Shown here piece after piece: positions 35,332-44,739 of a stretch of 64,000 nucleotides of DNA; within the stretch, counting starts at the first letter, position 1, and each line of letters starts with the position of its first letter. The notes under the pieces were generated by a model. That model saw nothing but the letters and a program-made list of their open reading frames with translations, was not told the origin of the DNA and ran no database searches. Source of the DNA: Streptomyces sp. GKU 895 (GTDB lineage: Bacteria > Actinomycetota > Actinomycetes > Streptomycetales > Streptomycetaceae); contig MWJO01000029.1 of the NCBI GenBank assembly GCA_002027195.1, positions 1-64,000 on the forward strand, given 5' to 3'. The position numbers and the translations under genes were made by a program.

Positions 35332-35965
35332 CCGGCAGTACGTCCGGTGACAGTGCCGCTGCTCTCGCCGTTGCCGATGTCATGCGGCGGCGGTGGTGGC
35401 GGCGGCACAGGACCTCGTAGCCGATGGCCTCCGACTGGTTGACGTCGCCCACCACCACCTGGGCGCCCTCCACGACCATCTCGCCCCCTATCGTGCGGGC
35501 GTTGTGCGTGGCGCGGGCGCCGCACCAGCAGAGGGCCTCCACCTGGAGGACCTCGACCCGGTCGGCCAGTTCGACGAGGCGCTGGGAGCCGGGGAAGAGC
35601 TTGGAGCGGAAGTCCGTGGTGATGCCGAAGGCGTAGACGTCCAGGCCCAGGTCGTCCACCACGCGGGCGAGTTGGTCGATCTGCTCCGGCGCCAGGAACT
35701 GGGCCTCGTCGGCGATGACGTAGTCCGCGCGGCCGCCCTGGGAGAGATGGTCGACGAGGTAGGCGTACAGGTCCTGGCCGTCCTCGACCTCGACCGCGTC
35801 CGTCACCAGGCCCAGGCGGGAGGAGAGTTTGCCCTCGCCCGCGCGGTCGTCGCGCGTGAAGATCATGCCCTGCAGGCCGCGCGCGGACCGGTTGTGCTCG
35901 ATCTGGAGAGCCAGCGTCGACTTCCCGCAGTCCATCGTTCCGGAGAAGAACACCAGCTCGGGCAT
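35318..35965 (-). CDS. tdk: Thymidine kinase
   Basis: 215 residues. Phosphorylates thymidine with ATP for salvage. P-loop GTMDCGKST (9-17), VIADEAQFL with the catalytic acid near residue 87, and the zinc lasso cysteines (ALCWCGARA and YEVLCRRHH). Length and motifs are normal for the type II bacterial enzyme. Convergent with the DUF4352 gene. Confidence 0.92.
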   Translation of the reverse strand: MPELVFFSGTMDCGKSTLALQIEHNRSARGLQGMIFTRDDRAGEGKLSSRLGLVTDAVEVEDGQDLYAYLVDHLSQGGRADYVIADEAQFLAPEQIDQLARVVDDLGLDVYAFGITTDFRSKLFPGSQRLVELADRVEVLQVEALCWCGARATHNARTIGGEMVVEGAQVVVGDVNQSEAIGYEVLCRRHHRRRMTSATARAAALSPDVLPVNSV

Positions 35966-36008
35966 GGGGGGTTGAGCACCTTTCGGCAGGGGTGGGATCG
36001 GGAGGGCT

Positions 36009-37202
36009 TCAGGAGCGTACTTCGAGCAGCGGGACCAGCTGCTCGGCAGGGGTCATCGAACCGTGGTTGCCGACCATCGCCGACTCCTTCGGCTCCCGCT
36101 CGGACGCGATGATCAGGACGTCGTCCCGCGCGGCCGCGACCACGTCGCCGAGGCGGTCGTACACCCGCTCGTCGATGTGCGGGCCGAACCAGCCCGCCGC
36201 GATCGCCTCGTCCCGTGAGGCCACCCAGAACTGCTCGCCGAGCACCTCGCGCCAGCAGGTCAGGACGTCGTTCGCGGCACCGGGGACGGCGTACACATGG
36301 CGCGCGCGGCCCTCGCCGCCGAGCAGGGCGACCCCGGCCCGCAGCTCCCAGTCCTCGTCGAAGTCGATGCGGTGCTGCTCGTCGAAGGGGATGTCGACCA
36401 TGCCGTGGTCGGCGGTGACGTAGAGAGCGCTGTTCGCAGGGAGTTGTTCCGCGAGGCGCTGGACCAGGCGGTCCACGTGCATGAGCTGGCCGCGCCAGGT
36501 GTCGGAGTCGACGCCGAAGCGGTGGCCGGCGCCGTCGAGTTCGGCGTAGTACGTGTAGACCAGCGCGCGGTCGGCGGCGGCCAGCTGCTCGGCGGCCAGG
36601 TCCATGCGGTCCTCGCCGGACAGCCGGCCGAGGAACGTGCCGCCGCTCAGCGCGACCTTGGTCAGCGGTGTGTTCTCGAAGGTCGGCGAGGACACCTGCG
36701 CGGCGTGCACCCCCGCGTCTTGGGCCAACTGGAAGACCGTCGGGTACGGCTGCCACGCGCGCGGCTGCGTCCACGGCTGCCAGCGCAGCTGGTTCATCAG
36801 CTCGCCGGTGTCCGGGTTGCGCACGGTGTAGCCGGGCAGGCCGTGGGCGCCCGGCGGGAGCCCGGTGCCGACCGAGGCCAGGGACGTCGCGGTGGTCGCC
36901 GGGTAGCCGGCGGTCAGCGGGCGGCCGGTGCCGCCGCGGGAGCTGCCGAGGAGCGAGGCCATGAAGGGCGCCTCCTCGGGGTGCGCCCGCAGCTGCTCCC
37001 AGCCGAGGCCGTCCACCAGGAACACGCAGTTCCGGTCGGCGGGGGCCAGCTCGGTGATCGTCGCGGTCGTGCCCGGCACGCCCATGCCCGCGGCCAGCGT
37101 GGGCAGGAGGTCGGCGAGGGAGCCGCTGCCGTACTGGGGAAGGGGTGCGGAGTCCACGGCGAGTGGTTCCGGGTGGGAGTCCCAGGCGGTGGGCTGCGCC
37201 AT
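36009..37202 (-). CDS. Nucleotide pyrophosphatase/phosphodiesterase (alkaline phosphatase fold)
   Basis: 397 residues. CVFLVDGLGWEQLRAHPEEA supplies the first metal ligand, GYPATTATSLASVGTGLPPG the nucleophilic Thr, and YVTADHGMVDIPF the second metal site. The set is typical of the NPP/phosphopentomutase-like superfamily. It may cleave nucleotide or phosphodiester substrates; no signal peptide is seen, so it acts in the cytoplasm. Its ATG overlaps the DUF5998 stop (TGATG). Confidence 0.85.
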   Translation of the reverse strand: MAQPTAWDSHPEPLAVDSAPLPQYGSGSLADLLPTLAAGMGVPGTTATITELAPADRNCVFLVDGLGWEQLRAHPEEAPFMASLLGSSRGGTGRPLTAGYPATTATSLASVGTGLPPGAHGLPGYTVRNPDTGELMNQLRWQPWTQPRAWQPYPTVFQLAQDAGVHAAQVSSPTFENTPLTKVALSGGTFLGRLSGEDRMDLAAEQLAAADRALVYTYYAELDGAGHRFGVDSDTWRGQLMHVDRLVQRLAEQLPANSALYVTADHGMVDIPFDEQHRIDFDEDWELRAGVALLGGEGRARHVYAVPGAANDVLTCWREVLGEQFWVASRDEAIAAGWFGPHIDERVYDRLGDVVAAARDDVLIIASEREPKESAMVGNHGSMTPAEQLVPLLEVRS

Positions 37203-37789
37203 CAGCGGGTGATGTCCGCGGTCGCCTCGGAAAGGGCCTGCGCGAAGGCGAGGGCCTGGCGCACCGTCTCCGGGCCGTCCCCGGCCTCGCTGACGCGCAG
37301 ACTCAGGTCGTCGGCCGTCGAGTTGCCGGTGTAGCCGTGGTCCGCCTCGCAGTTGGGGTCGCCGCAGGCTGCGGGCTCCAGGTCGATGCGGGAGACGGCG
37401 CCCCAGCCGATGGTCAGGACGACCTCGCGGGGCAGGGTGCCCGGCTGGTACTGCTCAGGGTTGGCGACGACGCGGCTGAGCACGACCGACGAGATCCGGC
37501 CGAGCTTGACCGACTCGGTGGAGGTGGTGGCGTACGGCGTCGGGGACGTGTTGTCGGCAGCCTGCTCGTCGGTGTGGCTGACGATGAAGCGGTGCTCGGT
37601 GAGGACGAGGACGGTCACGTGCCGCCGGACCTCGTTCTGGTCGAACGTCGTCTCCTGGTGGACCAGGTACGACCGGATGGGCTCGCCGCCCACGGCGGCC
37701 TCCACCGCCTCGGCCACGAGGGCCGGGTAGTAGCCGCTGCGCTCGATCGCCGCGCGCAGCCCCTGGGTCGTCGTACTGGTCTTGGCCAT
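37202..37789 (-). CDS. DUF5998 conserved actinobacterial protein
   Basis: 195 residues. MAKTSTTTQGLRAAIERSGYYP starts the protein, followed by a beta-rich domain (RRHVTVLVLTEHRFIVSHTDE) and a central PAACGDPNCEADHGYTG with two cysteines. It is a conserved actinobacterial protein without known function. ATG at 37789 with AGGA eight bases upstream; a second ATG nine bases earlier has no spacing for a ribosome site. Coupled to the phosphodiesterase gene. Confidence 0.82.
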   Translation of the reverse strand: MAKTSTTTQGLRAAIERSGYYPALVAEAVEAAVGGEPIRSYLVHQETTFDQNEVRRHVTVLVLTEHRFIVSHTDEQAADNTSPTPYATTSTESVKLGRISSVVLSRVVANPEQYQPGTLPREVVLTIGWGAVSRIDLEPAACGDPNCEADHGYTGNSTADDLSLRVSEAGDGPETVRQALAFAQALSEATADITR

Positions 37790-37841
37790 GACGTCCATCC
37801 TACGGGGGTGCACTGACTGCGAGGCACCGCTCAGGAAGGTC

Positions 37842-40651
37842 TCAGTACGCCGGGAGCGTCCGCGGGCCCAGGTCGTCGCGGGCGGGAGGGGGCGCCAGCC
37901 GGACGGACGCGCCGAGGACGCTCAGGCCGTGCGGGGCGACGACGACCGGCTCCAGGGTGACCGCGACGACCTCGGGGTGGTCGTCGACGAGACGGGAGAC
38001 CCTGAGCAGCAGTTCTTCGAGGGCGGCGGTGTCCACGGGCGCGGAGCCACGCCAGCCGAACAGGAGCGGTGCCGTCCGGATGGACCGCACCAGGGTGGCC
38101 GCCTCCCGGTCGGTGACCGGGATCAGCCGGTGCGCGGTGTCGCCGAGCAGCTGGGAGGCGGCGCCGGCCAGCCCGAAGGAGAGCACCGCTCCGGCCGCCG
38201 GGTCGATGACGGCCCGGATGACGGTGTCCACGCCGCGCGGGGCCATCCCCTGCACGACCGGACGCAGCTCGTCCGGCGAGCCGAACAGCTCGGTCAACTC
38301 GGCGTACGCGCGGCGCAGTTGATCCTCGTCGGCGAGGTCGAGCCGGACGCCGCCGAGGTCGGCGCGGTGGCGCAGGTGCGGGGCGGTGGCCTTGAGCGCG
38401 ACGGGGTAGCCGAGGGTGCGCGCGGCGGCGGCCGCGTCGTCGGGGATGGGTGCGGGGAGGGCGCGGTGGACGGGGATGCCGTACTTGCCGAGCAGGTCGC
38501 AGGTGGCGTCGGCGCCGAGCGTGAGGCCCTGCCCACGCGTGAGGAGGCCGTCGATGAGCTGGGCGGCGCCCTTCTCGTCGATGTTCTCGAACTCGGGCAC
38601 CTTGCCGGGTGCGGCGGCCTCGCGCTGCCACTGGGCGTACTTCACCGCTTCGCCGAGGGCGCGGACCGCGCGTTCGGCGGCGGGGTAGGCGGGGATGAGG
38701 CGGGGGCCGGCGTCGGAGGTCTCCTCCGGGGCCTTGGCGGCGAGGCGGTCCAGGGCACGGAAGGGGTGGGTGGCGCTCGGTGTCGCGGCCTGCGGTGCCG
38801 TGCTGGTGGCGGCCGACAGGGCCTCGGCCAGTCCGCCCAGCTCGACGTGGACGACGAGGACGGGCTTGCCGGGGACCCGCTCGGCCGCCGACCGCAGCGC
38901 CTCGGCGAGGGCCGCGTCGCCGGCGGCGCCCTCCCCCACGGACGGGATCGCGGTGACGACGACGGCGTCGCAGGTGTCGTCCGCCAACGCGCGCGCGAGC
39001 GCGGCGTGGAAGTCCTGCGCCGAGGCGGCCGTCGTCAGGTCGAGCGGGGGCAGCGGCCTGAGCCCCTCGGACAGGCAGGCGTCGTAGGTGAGCAGGCCGA
39101 GCGACTCGGAGTTGCCGAGGATCGCCACGCGCGGGCCGCGCGGCAGGGGCTGGCGGGCGAGCAGCAGGCCGGTGTCGACCAGTTCGGTGATGGTGTTCAC
39201 GCGGATCACGCCGGCCTGTCTCAGCAGCGCGGACACGGTCGTGCGCGGCAGCCGGGTGGCCCGTACGGCATGCCCTTGGGGGGCGGAGCCGGCGCCCTGG
39301 ACGACGACGAGGGGCTTCGCGGCAGCGGTACGGCGGGCGAGGCGGGTGAACTTGCGGGGGTTGCCGATGGACTCCAGGTACATGAGGACGACGTCGGTGT
39401 CCGGGTCGTCGTACCAGTACTGGAGGACGTCGTTGCCGGAGACGTCCGCGCGGTTTCCGGAGGAGACGAACGTGGACACTCCGGTGACCCCCGTGACGCC
39501 GCCCCCGCGCCGGTGCAGGCGGGAGAGCAGGGCGATGCCGATGGCGCCGGACTGGGCGAAGAGGCCGATGCGGCCGGGGCGGGGCGTCTCGTTGGCCAGG
39601 GAGGCGTTGAGCCGGACGTCCGGGTTGGTGTTGATGACACCGAAGGCGTTGGGGCCGATGATCCGCATGCCGTACGCGCGCGCGTGCCGGACGAGTTCGC
39701 GCTGGCGCTCGCGTCCTTCGGGGCCGCTCTCGGCGTACCCGGCGGAGATCACGACGAGGCCCTGCACGCCGTGTTCGCCGCACTCGGCGACGACCTCGGG
39801 GACGTGCTCGGCGGGCACGGCGACGACCGCGAGGTCGACGGGTCCCTCGATGTCGCGCACCGAGCGGTGCGCCGGGACGCCGTCGATCTCCTTGTCGGCG
39901 AAGGCCTTGTTCACGGCGTACAGGCGGCCGGTGAAACCGGCCTCCCGGATGTTGTCGAGGATGCTGCGGCCGACCCCGCCCGGGGTGCGGCGACGCCGAC
40001 GACGGCGACCGAGCCGGGCTTCAGGAGCCGCTCCACGGACCGCCCCTCCGCGCGCTGTTCGCGCGCGTACTGCACGGCCATCGAGCGGTCGGTGGGCTCC
40101 AGGTCGAACTCCAGGCGTACGACGCCGTCCTCGAAGCTGCGCTTCTGGGTGTACCCGGCGTCCGTGAACACCTTGATCATCTTGTTGTTGGCGGGCAGCA
40201 CCTCGGCGGCGAAGCGGCGGATGCCGCGCTCGCGGGCGACGGCACCGATGTGTTCGAGGAGGGCGGAGGCGACGCCGCGGCCCTGGTGGGCGTCCTGGAC
40301 GAGGAAGGCGACCTCGGCCTCGTCGGACGGGGCGGACGCGGGCATTCCGTCGGCGCCGATGCGGTCGTAGCGTACGGTGGCGATGAACTCGCCGCCGACT
40401 GTGGCGGCGAGACCCACCCGGTCCACAAAGTCGTGGTGCGTGAAGCGGTGGACGTCCTTGGCGGACAGACGAGGGTAGGGCGCGAAGAAGCGGTAGTACT
40501 TCGACTCGTCCGAGACCTGCTCGTAGAAGCTGACCAGGCGATCGGCGTCATCAACGGTGATGGGGCGGATGCGCGCGGTGCCGCCGTCGCGCAGCACCAC
40601 GTCGGCCTCCCAGTGGGCGGGGTACTCGTGCCGGTCCGACGAGGTCTGCAT
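37842..40651 (-). CDS. patA: PatA-type protein acetyltransferase fused to acyl-CoA synthetase domain, frameshift near 39990
   Basis: About 936 residues. The N-terminal GNAT domain (about 20-185) has the acetyl-CoA loop VQDAHQGRGVASALLEH. The large C-terminal region matches NDP-forming acyl-CoA synthetases: CoA-binding LKPGSVAVVGVG, GPNAFGVINTNPDVRLNAS, FAQSGAIGIALLSR, and an ATP-grasp part with GYPVALKATAPHLRHR. GNAT first, synthetase second, is the order of S. lividans PatA, which acetylates and turns off acetoacetyl-CoA synthetase. One G is missing near 39990; restoring it gives VVGVGRTPGGVGRSILDN. The window stays otherwise in frame. Confidence 0.88.
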
Positions 40652-40810
40652 GGGCCCCAGAGTACGGCTCGCGTACGACAACGGCGCGAGGCAGTCTGTG
40701 GAGAGCGCAACAGGATCGCAGAAGGACGGAAGCCGGACCGAGGCCGCGGTCCGGCGACTCACCCCGGACGGGACGTACGACCCGATCCGGAGACACTTCA
40801 CGTGTGGGAA

Positions 40811-40826
40811 ACTGGTCTAGACAACC
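40811..40826 (+). promoter_or_regulatory. DasR-type responsive element (dre) upstream of ptsH
   Basis: ACTGGTCTAGACAACC, about 25 bases before the ptsH ATG, closely matches the DasR consensus ACTGGTCTAGACCACT, including the TGGTCTAGACA core. DasR, the GlcNAc-responsive GntR repressor, is known to control ptsH in S. coelicolor. Confidence 0.85.
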
Positions 40827-40850
40827 CTGAACACCGAAGGGCAGCATCAC

Positions 40851-41132
40851 ATGGCTGAGCGCCGCGTCAACGTCGGCTGGGCCGAGGGCCTCCACGCCCG
40901 CCCCGCTTCCATCTTCGTCCGGGCCGCCACGGCCTCCGGTATCCCCGTGACGATCGCCAAGGCCGACGGCAACCCCGTCAACGCGGCCTCCATGCTGGCG
41001 GTCCTGGGCCTCGGCGCCCAGGGCGGCGAGGAGATCGTCCTCGCGTCGGACGCCGAGGGCGCGGACGCCGCCCTCGACCGTCTGGCGAAGCTGGTCTCCG
41101 AGGGGCTCGAGGAGCTCCCCGAGACCGTCTGA
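40851..41132 (+). CDS. ptsH: HPr phosphocarrier protein
   Basis: 93 residues. Passes phosphate from enzyme I to sugar-specific EIIA proteins in the phosphotransferase system. The active His15 lies in GLHARPAS. The NAASMLA segment (about 43-49) matches the region of regulatory Ser46 in low-G+C bacteria. A weak GCAGCATC ribosome site precedes the ATG. Single gene, ended by a hairpin. Confidence 0.94.
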   Translation: MAERRVNVGWAEGLHARPASIFVRAATASGIPVTIAKADGNPVNAASMLAVLGLGAQGGEEIVLASDAEGADAALDRLAKLVSEGLEELPETV

Positions 41133-41165
41133 TTAATCGGCGCCGACTGAATCACGGCACCACTG

Positions 41166-41200
41166 AAGGGCTCGTCCGAGTTTATCGGGCGGGCCCTTTC
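41166..41200 (+). terminator. Terminator after ptsH
   Basis: AAGGGCTCGTCCGA (41166-41179) pairs with TCGGGCGGGCCCTT (41185-41198) using two G-U pairs, with a five-base loop. Confidence 0.8.
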
Positions 41201-41269
41201 AAATTCCCTCTCGCGGGCAGCAGAAATACTTCCCCGCGAATTACTGCTTCTTTGTATACGGCCCTCGTG

Positions 41270-41964
41270 TTAATGCCGCAGGCTCGGCATGTTTACGGGA
41301 TGTTGCGAGTTCCTCACACGCTCTTGCCGATCCCCCGCGGCGCGGAATCGAAGGCGGTGCGCCGCGGTCGAGCGCTCGGTGTGCAGCGCGGTGACCGCAC
41401 GCGCGCGTTCGGCGTCCCCGCGCGCCACGGCGTCGACGATCGCGCCGTGCTCCGCCCAGGACTCCACGGGGTTGGCGGGCGCCTCCACGGAGTACATCCA
41501 GGAGATCTTGTGGCGCAGCTGGGTCAGCATCGAGGTCAGCGCGGGGCTGCCGGAGGCCTGGGCGAGCGTCTCGTGGAACCAGCCGCCCAGGGAGCGCAGA
41601 TCCTCGCTGTTGCCCCGCCTGGCCCGCTCCTGACCCAGCCTGACCAGGCCACGCAGGACCTTCAGGTGGGCCTCGGTGCGCCGCTGGGCGGCCCGGGAGG
41701 CGCCGAGCGGCTCCAGGAGCATCCGCATCTCCAGCAGGTCGGCGGCCTCCTGCTCGGTCGGTTCGGCGACGCACGCGCCCGCGTGCCGCCGCGTCACCAC
41801 GAAGCCCTCGGCCTCCAGGGTGCGCAGGGCCTCCCGGACGGGGACACGGGAGACGCCGTAGCGGCGGGCGAGGAGTTCCTCGGTGAGGCGGCTCCGCGCT
41901 CGTGGACACCGGAGACGATGTCGTCCCTGATCGCGGTGCATACCGAGTGCGCCGGAATACGCAT
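41270..41964 (-). CDS. GntR-family (FadR subfamily) regulator, frameshift near 41894
   Basis: About 231 residues. Winged helix at 1-75 (TEELLARRYGVSRVPVREAL, TLEAEGFVVTRRHAG), then a FadR/FCD-type helical ligand domain (LEMRMLLEPLGASRAAQ and WFHETLAQASGSPALTSML). A G is missing near 41894; restoring it joins IVSGVHERG to SRLTEELLARR. The ligand is unknown; FCD domains often bind small organic acids. It is convergent with ptsH, so a link to PTS control is only positional. Confidence 0.84.
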
Positions 41965-42103
41965 GACCGACCTCCGCTTTAATCCCCGTGAAACGTCGAC
42001 GATTGACGTGTGTTCAGTGACTCTATTGCAAGGAACGGGAATTTCCGATGGCGGACCGGAATCCATGGATATTTTTTGGACAGCAAGGTGCCGAAAACGG
42101 TGA

Positions 42104-42128
42104 AACCCCGGCTCGGTGAGCCGGGGTT
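42104..42128. terminator. Hairpin between the M23 peptidase and GntR genes
   Basis: AACCCCGGCTC (42104-42114) and GAGCCGGGGTT (42118-42128), three-base loop. Confidence 0.78.
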
Positions 42129-42161
42129 CCGGGAGATCTTGCGGTCCGTCGGCGGAGGGCG

Positions 42162-42200
42162 GACGGTCACGCCGCGCCTCTGACGGTCACGCCGCGCCTC
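42162..42200. repeat. 19-base tandem repeat next to the M23 peptidase stop
   Basis: GACGGTCACGCCGCGCCTC occurs at 42162-42180 and again at 42182-42200, separated by one base. It touches the stop codon of the peptidase gene. Confidence 0.8.
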
Positions 42201-42963
42201 AGACGTTCACACCGTGCGAGCGCAGGTAGGCGACGGGGTCGATGTCCGAGCCGTACTCGGGGGTCGTCCGGGCCTCGAAGTGGAGGTGCGGGCCGGTGAC
42301 GTTGCCGGTCGCGCCGGACAGGCCGATCTGCTGGCCCGGGGTGACCGTCTGGCCGACCGAGACACCGATGGACGACAGGTGACCGTACTGGGTGTACGTG
42401 CCGTCGTTCATCTTGATCACGATGTTGTTGCCGTAAGACCCGCCCCAGCCGGCCTCGACGACGGTGCCGGAGCCGACCGCGTGGACGGGGGTGCCGCTGG
42501 CGGCGTGGAAGTCGACGCCGGTGTGGCTGCCGGAGGACCAGACGGCGCCGCCGGCCTTGTAGCCGGTGGAGATGTACGAGCCCGAGATCGGGGCGACATA
42601 GGAGTTGAGGCGCTTGCGCTCGGCGGCGGCGCGGGCGGCGCGCTCCTTGGCCTCGCGCTCCTTCTTGGCCTTGGCAGCGGCCTTCTTGCGGGCCAGCTCC
42701 TCGGCCTTCTTCTGGGCGGCCTCTTCGGCGGCCTGCTCCTGGGCGGCGGCCTGGGCGTCGATCTGGTCGGCGACCGAGTCGCCGATGGTGATGACCGGGA
42801 CGATGCCGGTCTGCTCGACCGCGGGCTCCGCGGCGAGGGCCGGGGCGGCGAGGGTGCCGATGACGCCGGTGGTGGTGAGGGCCGCGACTCCCGCCACGCG
42901 GGCGGTGCTGCGCTTCATCCGGCTCGGGGCACGATGCTTCCCGGTGGGGCGCGTGAACGCCAT
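42199..42963 (-). CDS. Secreted M23 (LytM-type) peptidase with coiled-coil region
   Basis: 254 residues. Signal sequence (KRSTARVAGVAALTTTGVIG, ending ALAAE), a basic coiled-coil linker rich in KKAEELARKKAAAKAKK, and the M23 domain with zinc ligands in GSHTGVDFHA and GPHLHFEA. It should cut peptidoglycan peptides outside the cell and help remodel the wall. A c-di-AMP riboswitch lies in its leader (42978-43135), as for other Streptomyces wall hydrolases. Confidence 0.92.
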   Translation of the reverse strand: MAFTRPTGKHRAPSRMKRSTARVAGVAALTTTGVIGTLAAPALAAEPAVEQTGIVPVITIGDSVADQIDAQAAAQEQAAEEAAQKKAEELARKKAAAKAKKEREAKERAARAAAERKRLNSYVAPISGSYISTGYKAGGAVWSSGSHTGVDFHAASGTPVHAVGSGTVVEAGWGGSYGNNIVIKMNDGTYTQYGHLSSIGVSVGQTVTPGQQIGLSGATGNVTGPHLHFEARTTPEYGSDIDPVAYLRSHGVNV

Positions 42964-42977
42964 GTGGAGGCTGATCC

Positions 42978-43135
42978 TTTCCTTCCCTCTCGCCTACCGG
43001 GTTAGCTGACGGGTTCGGAGCAGGAAGGTCTCCTACGACCCCCTCGCTGACGCGCGGGCGTCCGATTCACCCCAGGGACTGCGTGGGTCCCCGGCTCCCC
43101 TGGCTCGCGCCGTACGGGGACTCGGCGATGACTGT
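42978..43135 (-). promoter_or_regulatory. ydaO-type c-di-AMP riboswitch
   Basis: On the minus strand the leader reads, in order, TCGCCGAGTCCCC, GGGGAGCCGGGGACCC, GGGGTGAATC, AGACCTTCC, and CCCGTCAGCTAACCCGGTAG, then AGGAAAGGA before the ATG. These are the conserved blocks of the ydaO/yuaA riboswitch, which senses c-di-AMP and in Streptomyces precedes rpf and M23 cell-wall genes. The AGACCTTCC block could pair with the purine-rich stretch near the ribosome site; direction of control cannot be read here. Confidence 0.9.
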
Positions 43136-43286
43136 CCGGTGCCGCGGGTGCGGCGCACTGCCTGACGGACAGCCGGGATGACGCTAAGGGGGGTCACTTT
43201 CAATCCCCAAACGGATCAGGCAGTTTGTAGCACATCCCACAGGGCAAACAGGCAACCAGCCTTCAATTCATTCCTATTCGGACATT

Positions 43287-43324
43287 AAGGGGCCCTGGTG
43301 ACGCTTCCGTCACCAGGGCCCCTT
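43287..43324. terminator. 16-base-pair terminator after the M16 peptidase pair
   Basis: AAGGGGCCCTGGTGAC (43287-43302) pairs perfectly with GTCACCAGGGCCCCTT (43309-43324), six-base loop. Confidence 0.9.
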
Positions 43325-43350
43325 CACGCGCGCGTGCCGCTGCCGTGCTT

Positions 43351-44739
43351 CTACTCGGCTGTCACCACGCTGACTTCGCCGATTCCGAGGGCCTCCACGG
43401 GCTCCTTGATGGCGGCCGCGTCGCCGACCAGGATCGTCACCAGACGGTCCACCGGGAAGGCGTTGACGGCCGCCGCGGTGGCCTCGACGGTGCCGGTCGC
43501 GGCGAGCTGCCGGTACAGCGTGGCCTGGTAGTCGTCGGGCAGGTACTGCTCGACCTGGTCGGCCAGCGTGCTCGCCACGGCCGCCGCCGTCTCGTACTTG
43601 AGCGGGGCGACGCCGACGAGGTTCTGCACGGCGACGTCACGCTCGGCGTCGGTGAGCCCCTCCGCCGCGAGGGTGCGCAGCACCGTCCACAGGTCGTCCA
43701 GCGCGGGACCGGTGTTCGGGGTGTCCACGGAGCCGCTGATGGCGAGCATCGCGGCACCGGTGCCGTCCGGCGCGGACCGGAGGACCTGCCCGAACGCCCG
43801 TACGCCGTAGGTGTAGCCCTTCTCCTCGCGCAGGACGCGGTCCAGGCGGGAGGTGAGGGTGCCGCCGAGGCAGTACGTGCCGAGCACCTGCGCGGGCCAC
43901 ACGCGGTCGTGCCGGTCGGCGCCGATACGGCCGATCAGCAGCTGCGTCTGGACGGCGCCGGGACGGTCCACGATGACGACGCGGCCGGTGTCGTCGGCGG
44001 TGATGGCGGGCACCGGGCGCGGCTCGGCCGCGGAGCCGGTCCAGGAGCCGAGGGTGTCACCGAGCAGCCCGTCCAGGTCGACGTCGGTGAGGTCGCCGAC
44101 GACCACGACGGTGCCGGTGGCCGGGCGGACGTGCTTCTCGTAGAAGGCGCGTACGGCCGCCGAGTCGATGTTCCGGACGGTCTCCTCGGTGCCCTGGCGG
44201 GGGCGCGACATGCGCAGGTCGGCCGGGAACAGCGTCCGGGAGAGCTCCTTGGCGGCCCGGCGCGAGGGGTTGGCCAGCTCGTGCGGGATCTCGTCGAGGC
44301 GGTTGGTGACGAGACGCTCGACCTCGTCGTCCGCGAACGCGGGCGCCCTGAGGGCGTCGGCGAGCAGCCCGAGCGCCTTCGGCAGCCGGGAGACGGGGAC
44401 TTCGAGGCTCAGGCGGACGCCGGGGTGGTCGGCGTGCGCGTCGAGGGTGGCGCCGCAGCGCTCCAGCTCGGCGGCGAACTCCTCGGCGGAGTGCTTGTCG
44501 GTGCCCTCGGAGAAGGCGCGCGCCATGATCGTGGCGACGCCGTCCAGGCCCGCCGGTTCGGCGTCCAGGGGGGCGTCCAGGAGGACCTCGACGGCGACGA
44601 CCTGCTGGCCGGGGCGGTGGCAGCGCAGCACGGTGAGGCCGTTGTGCAGCGTCCCGCGCGTGGGCGCCGGGAACGCCCAGGGCTTGGCCTCGCCCGCCTG
44701 GGGCTGGGGGTGGAATTCCATCGTGGCGAGCTCGGTCAC
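43351..44739 (-). CDS. M16-family peptidase-like protein without zinc motif
   Basis: 462 residues, in the M16B two-domain shape (TLHNGLTVLRCHRPGQQVVA, then FYEKHVRPATGTVVVVGDLT). Where active members have HxxEH, this one reads GLDGVATIMARAFSEGT, so the zinc ligands are absent. It probably forms an inactive partner subunit of the gene before it, as in bacterial M16B heterodimers. GTG start at 44739 overlaps the stop of that gene (GTGA). Confidence 0.85.
   Translation of the reverse strand: MTELATMEFHPQPQAGEAKPWAFPAPTRGTLHNGLTVLRCHRPGQQVVAVEVLLDAPLDAEPAGLDGVATIMARAFSEGTDKHSAEEFAAELERCGATLDAHADHPGVRLSLEVPVSRLPKALGLLADALRAPAFADDEVERLVTNRLDEIPHELANPSRRAAKELSRTLFPADLRMSRPRQGTEETVRNIDSAAVRAFYEKHVRPATGTVVVVGDLTDVDLDGLLGDTLGSWTGSAAEPRPVPAITADDTGRVVIVDRPGAVQTQLLIGRIGADRHDRVWPAQVLGTYCLGGTLTSRLDRVLREEKGYTYGVRAFGQVLRSAPDGTGAAMLAISGSVDTPNTGPALDDLWTVLRTLAAEGLTDAERDVAVQNLVGVAPLKYETAAAVASTLADQVEQYLPDDYQATLYRQLAATGTVEATAAAVNAFPVDRLVTILVGDAAAIKEPVEALGIGEVSVVTAE

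Noticed and set aside
37782..40370. An 862-codon plus-strand frame antisense to patA
   Set aside because: Shadow frame; Gly/Arg/Val-rich without domains, while patA on the other strand has clear motifs.
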